Part shown: positions 6,353-7,154 of the stretch, piece by piece | How the letters are laid out: each line of letters opens with the position of its first letter | Numbering within the stretch: the first letter of the stretch is position 1 | NCBI GenBank assembly: GCA_007121975.1 | Contig: SKJO01000025.1 | Span: 1-7,154 of the forward strand | Length of the DNA: 7,154 nt | Source of the DNA: Nitriliruptoraceae bacterium | Lineage (GTDB): Bacteria; Actinomycetota; Nitriliruptoria; Nitriliruptorales; Nitriliruptoraceae | Direction of reading: 5' to 3' | Program-made: the position numbers and the translations under genes | The notes under the pieces: model-generated | Told to the model about the DNA's origin: nothing | Seen by the model: the letters and a program-made list of their open reading frames with translations, nothing else | Databases searched by the model: none

Positions 6353-6358
6353 AGCGTA
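6353..6358 (-). promoter_or_regulatory. Candidate -10 element of the leftward unit
   Basis: TACGCT on the minus strand fits actinobacterial TAnnnT. A start of transcription about 7 bases downstream would leave a leader of about 28 bases containing the AGGAG site. No good -35 is visible; that position falls in the dyad at 6374-6388. Confidence 0.4.
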
Positions 6359-6373
6359 CCGGCCACGACCTGC

Positions 6374-6388
6374 CTCGCCGCAGGCGAG
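6374..6388. promoter_or_regulatory. 15-base dyad between the divergent promoters, possible operator
   Basis: CTCGCC-GCA-GGCGAG is a perfect 6-base inverted repeat with a 3-base centre. It covers the expected -35 positions of both divergent candidate promoters. Its size and symmetry suit a dimeric repressor or activator (for example TetR- or MarR-like), but no regulator gene is in view. Confidence 0.35.
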
Positions 6389-6400
6389 CACCCACGGACC

Positions 6401-6406
6401 TACGCT
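6401..6406 (+). promoter_or_regulatory. Candidate -10 element of the rightward (carboxylase) unit
   Basis: TACGCT, identical to the hexamer on the opposite strand at 6358-6353. The expected transcription start falls at about 6413, which is the A of an ATG (see the small reading frame there). No consensus -35 is visible. Confidence 0.4.
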
Positions 6407-6412
6407 GAGGTG

Positions 6413-6433
6413 ATGGCCGGACCCGGCCGGTGA
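6413..6433 (+). CDS. Possible leaderless six-codon upstream reading frame (MAGPGR)
   Basis: ATG to TGA encodes six residues. Its ATG lies 6 bases after the TACGCT hexamer, the spacing expected for a leaderless transcript in actinobacteria, and its stop is 15 bases before the carboxylase ATG. It might couple or dampen translation of the carboxylase. It is too short for any composition test and could be chance. Confidence 0.2.
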   Translation: MAGPGR

Positions 6434-6448
6434 GGACCCGAGGCTGCG

Positions 6449-7154
6449 ATGTCCACCCGCTCTGCGACCGTCCCCTCCGACCGGCTCGGCGCCGAGGATC
6501 TGCGGCCGCTGCCCCGCCCGATCGCCGCCAGTCCCTTCGATCCCCTGGGCTTCCCCGGCTACGCCGAGCGGCTGCGCGCCCTGGATGCGACCGACCCGCA
6601 CGTCGACGAGTCGGTCTCGGTAGGGCTGGTCGACCTCGGGGGCGTCGAGGTGGTGGTCGCCCTCGGCCATTTCCGCTTCCTGGGCGGCTCGATGGGCCAT
6701 GCGCACGGCGAGCGTGTCGCGGCGGCGATGGCCGTGGCCCGGGAGCGCCGCCTGCCGTTCGTGGCGATCACCGCCACCGGTGGCGCCCGGATGCAGGAGG
6801 GCATGCTCGCCCTGGCGCAGATGAGCCGGGCTGCCGAGGGGGTGCGCCGGCTGCGCGAGGAGGGCATCCCGGTGCTGTCGTGGTTCACGAACCCGACCAC
6901 CGGGGGCGTCCACGCCTCCTACGGCGCGCTCGCCGACGTGATCATCGCCGATGCGGCCGCGGCGGTCGGCTTCGCCGGACCACGGGTGGTGGAGGCGGTC
7001 ACCGGCGAGCGCGTCGGGCGCGACAGCCACACCGCCGAGGCGGCGTTCGCGGCCGGCCTGGTCGACGAGGTGCTCGAACCCGAGGTGGCGCTGGCCCGGC
7101 TGACCCGCTGGGTCGGCCTGGTGCACCCCGCCCGCCGCGACGGCCCGCTGCCCG
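6449..7154 (+). CDS. accD: Acetyl/acyl-CoA carboxylase carboxyltransferase, AccD-type domain (cut by window edge)
   Basis: The first 235 residues are visible; the frame is open at the edge. The beta carboxyltransferase domain moves the carboxyl group from biotin to acetyl-CoA (or another acyl-CoA), making malonyl-CoA for fatty acid or polyketide chains. Motifs are LGGSMGHAHGERV (78-90), ATGGARMQEGMLAL (109-122), NPTTGGVHASYGALADVIIAD (148-168) and VGFAGPRVVE (173-182), with the glycine pairs expected for oxyanion and acyl-CoA binding. The four-cysteine zinc ribbon at the N-terminus of E. coli AccD is absent: the visible part contains no Cys. This resembles actinobacterial AccD3-like proteins, in which AccD and AccA regions may be fused, so an AccA-like half may follow beyond the edge. 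The ATG has GAGG 5 bases upstream. It is divergent from the hydratase gene and may share control with it. Supplying extender units to the nearby synthase is a reasonable inference, but no biotin carrier or carboxylase subunit is in view. Confidence 0.88.
   Translation, partial: MSTRSATVPSDRLGAEDLRPLPRPIAASPFDPLGFPGYAERLRALDATDPHVDESVSVGLVDLGGVEVVVALGHFRFLGGSMGHAHGERVAAAMAVARERRLPFVAITATGGARMQEGMLALAQMSRAAEGVRRLREEGIPVLSWFTNPTTGGVHASYGALADVIIADAAAAVGFAGPRVVEAVTGERVGRDSHTAEAAFAAGLVDEVLEPEVALARLTRWVGLVHPARRDGPLP

Noticed and set aside
5536..6366. A longer enoyl-CoA hydratase starting at the ATG at 6366
   Set aside because: It would place the -10-like hexamer and AGGAG site inside the gene, and residues 1-16 do not fit the family; the GTG at 6318 gives the usual length.

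Overview
The base composition is very GC-rich with strong G/C preference at third codon positions, four of six gene starts are GTG, and several ribosome-binding sites are good. The protein families also point to a high-GC actinobacterium (Actinomycetota). The order or genus cannot be fixed from this window. Long open frames opposite real genes are a by-product of the GC content and are not annotated.

The layout, from the right edge, is one divergent control region with genes running both ways. To the right (+) is the start of an acetyl/acyl-CoA carboxylase carboxyltransferase (AccD type, cut by the window end). To the left (-) come an enoyl-CoA hydratase, a class I SAM methyltransferase and a left-handed beta-helix acyltransferase; the last two overlap by four bases. 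A non-coding stretch of 318 bases follows. Then, still on the minus strand, come an acyl-CoA dehydrogenase with an extended C-terminus and, 88 bases further on, the N-terminal 499 residues of a large synthase whose ketosynthase (KS) domain closely resembles that of PfaA. PfaA is the first subunit of the polyunsaturated fatty acid (PUFA) / secondary-lipid synthases. The synthase runs off the left edge.

Taken together this looks like one side of a locus for an unusual lipid or polyketide. The carboxylase could supply malonyl extender units, the PfaA-like synthase would build the chain, the acyl-CoA dehydrogenase and enoyl-CoA hydratase could set or move unsaturation or recycle acyl-CoA, and the methyltransferase and acyltransferase could decorate the product. 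Enzyme classes are well supported by visible motifs; the joint pathway is inferred from gene order. The product cannot be named because the rest of the synthase lies outside the window.

Non-coding signals include a dyad almost centred between two identical, opposed TACGCT hexamers in the divergent region, and a possible leaderless six-codon reading frame ahead of the carboxylase gene. There is also a phased heptamer repeat before the dehydrogenase gene, and two GC-rich stem-loops between the dehydrogenase and synthase genes.
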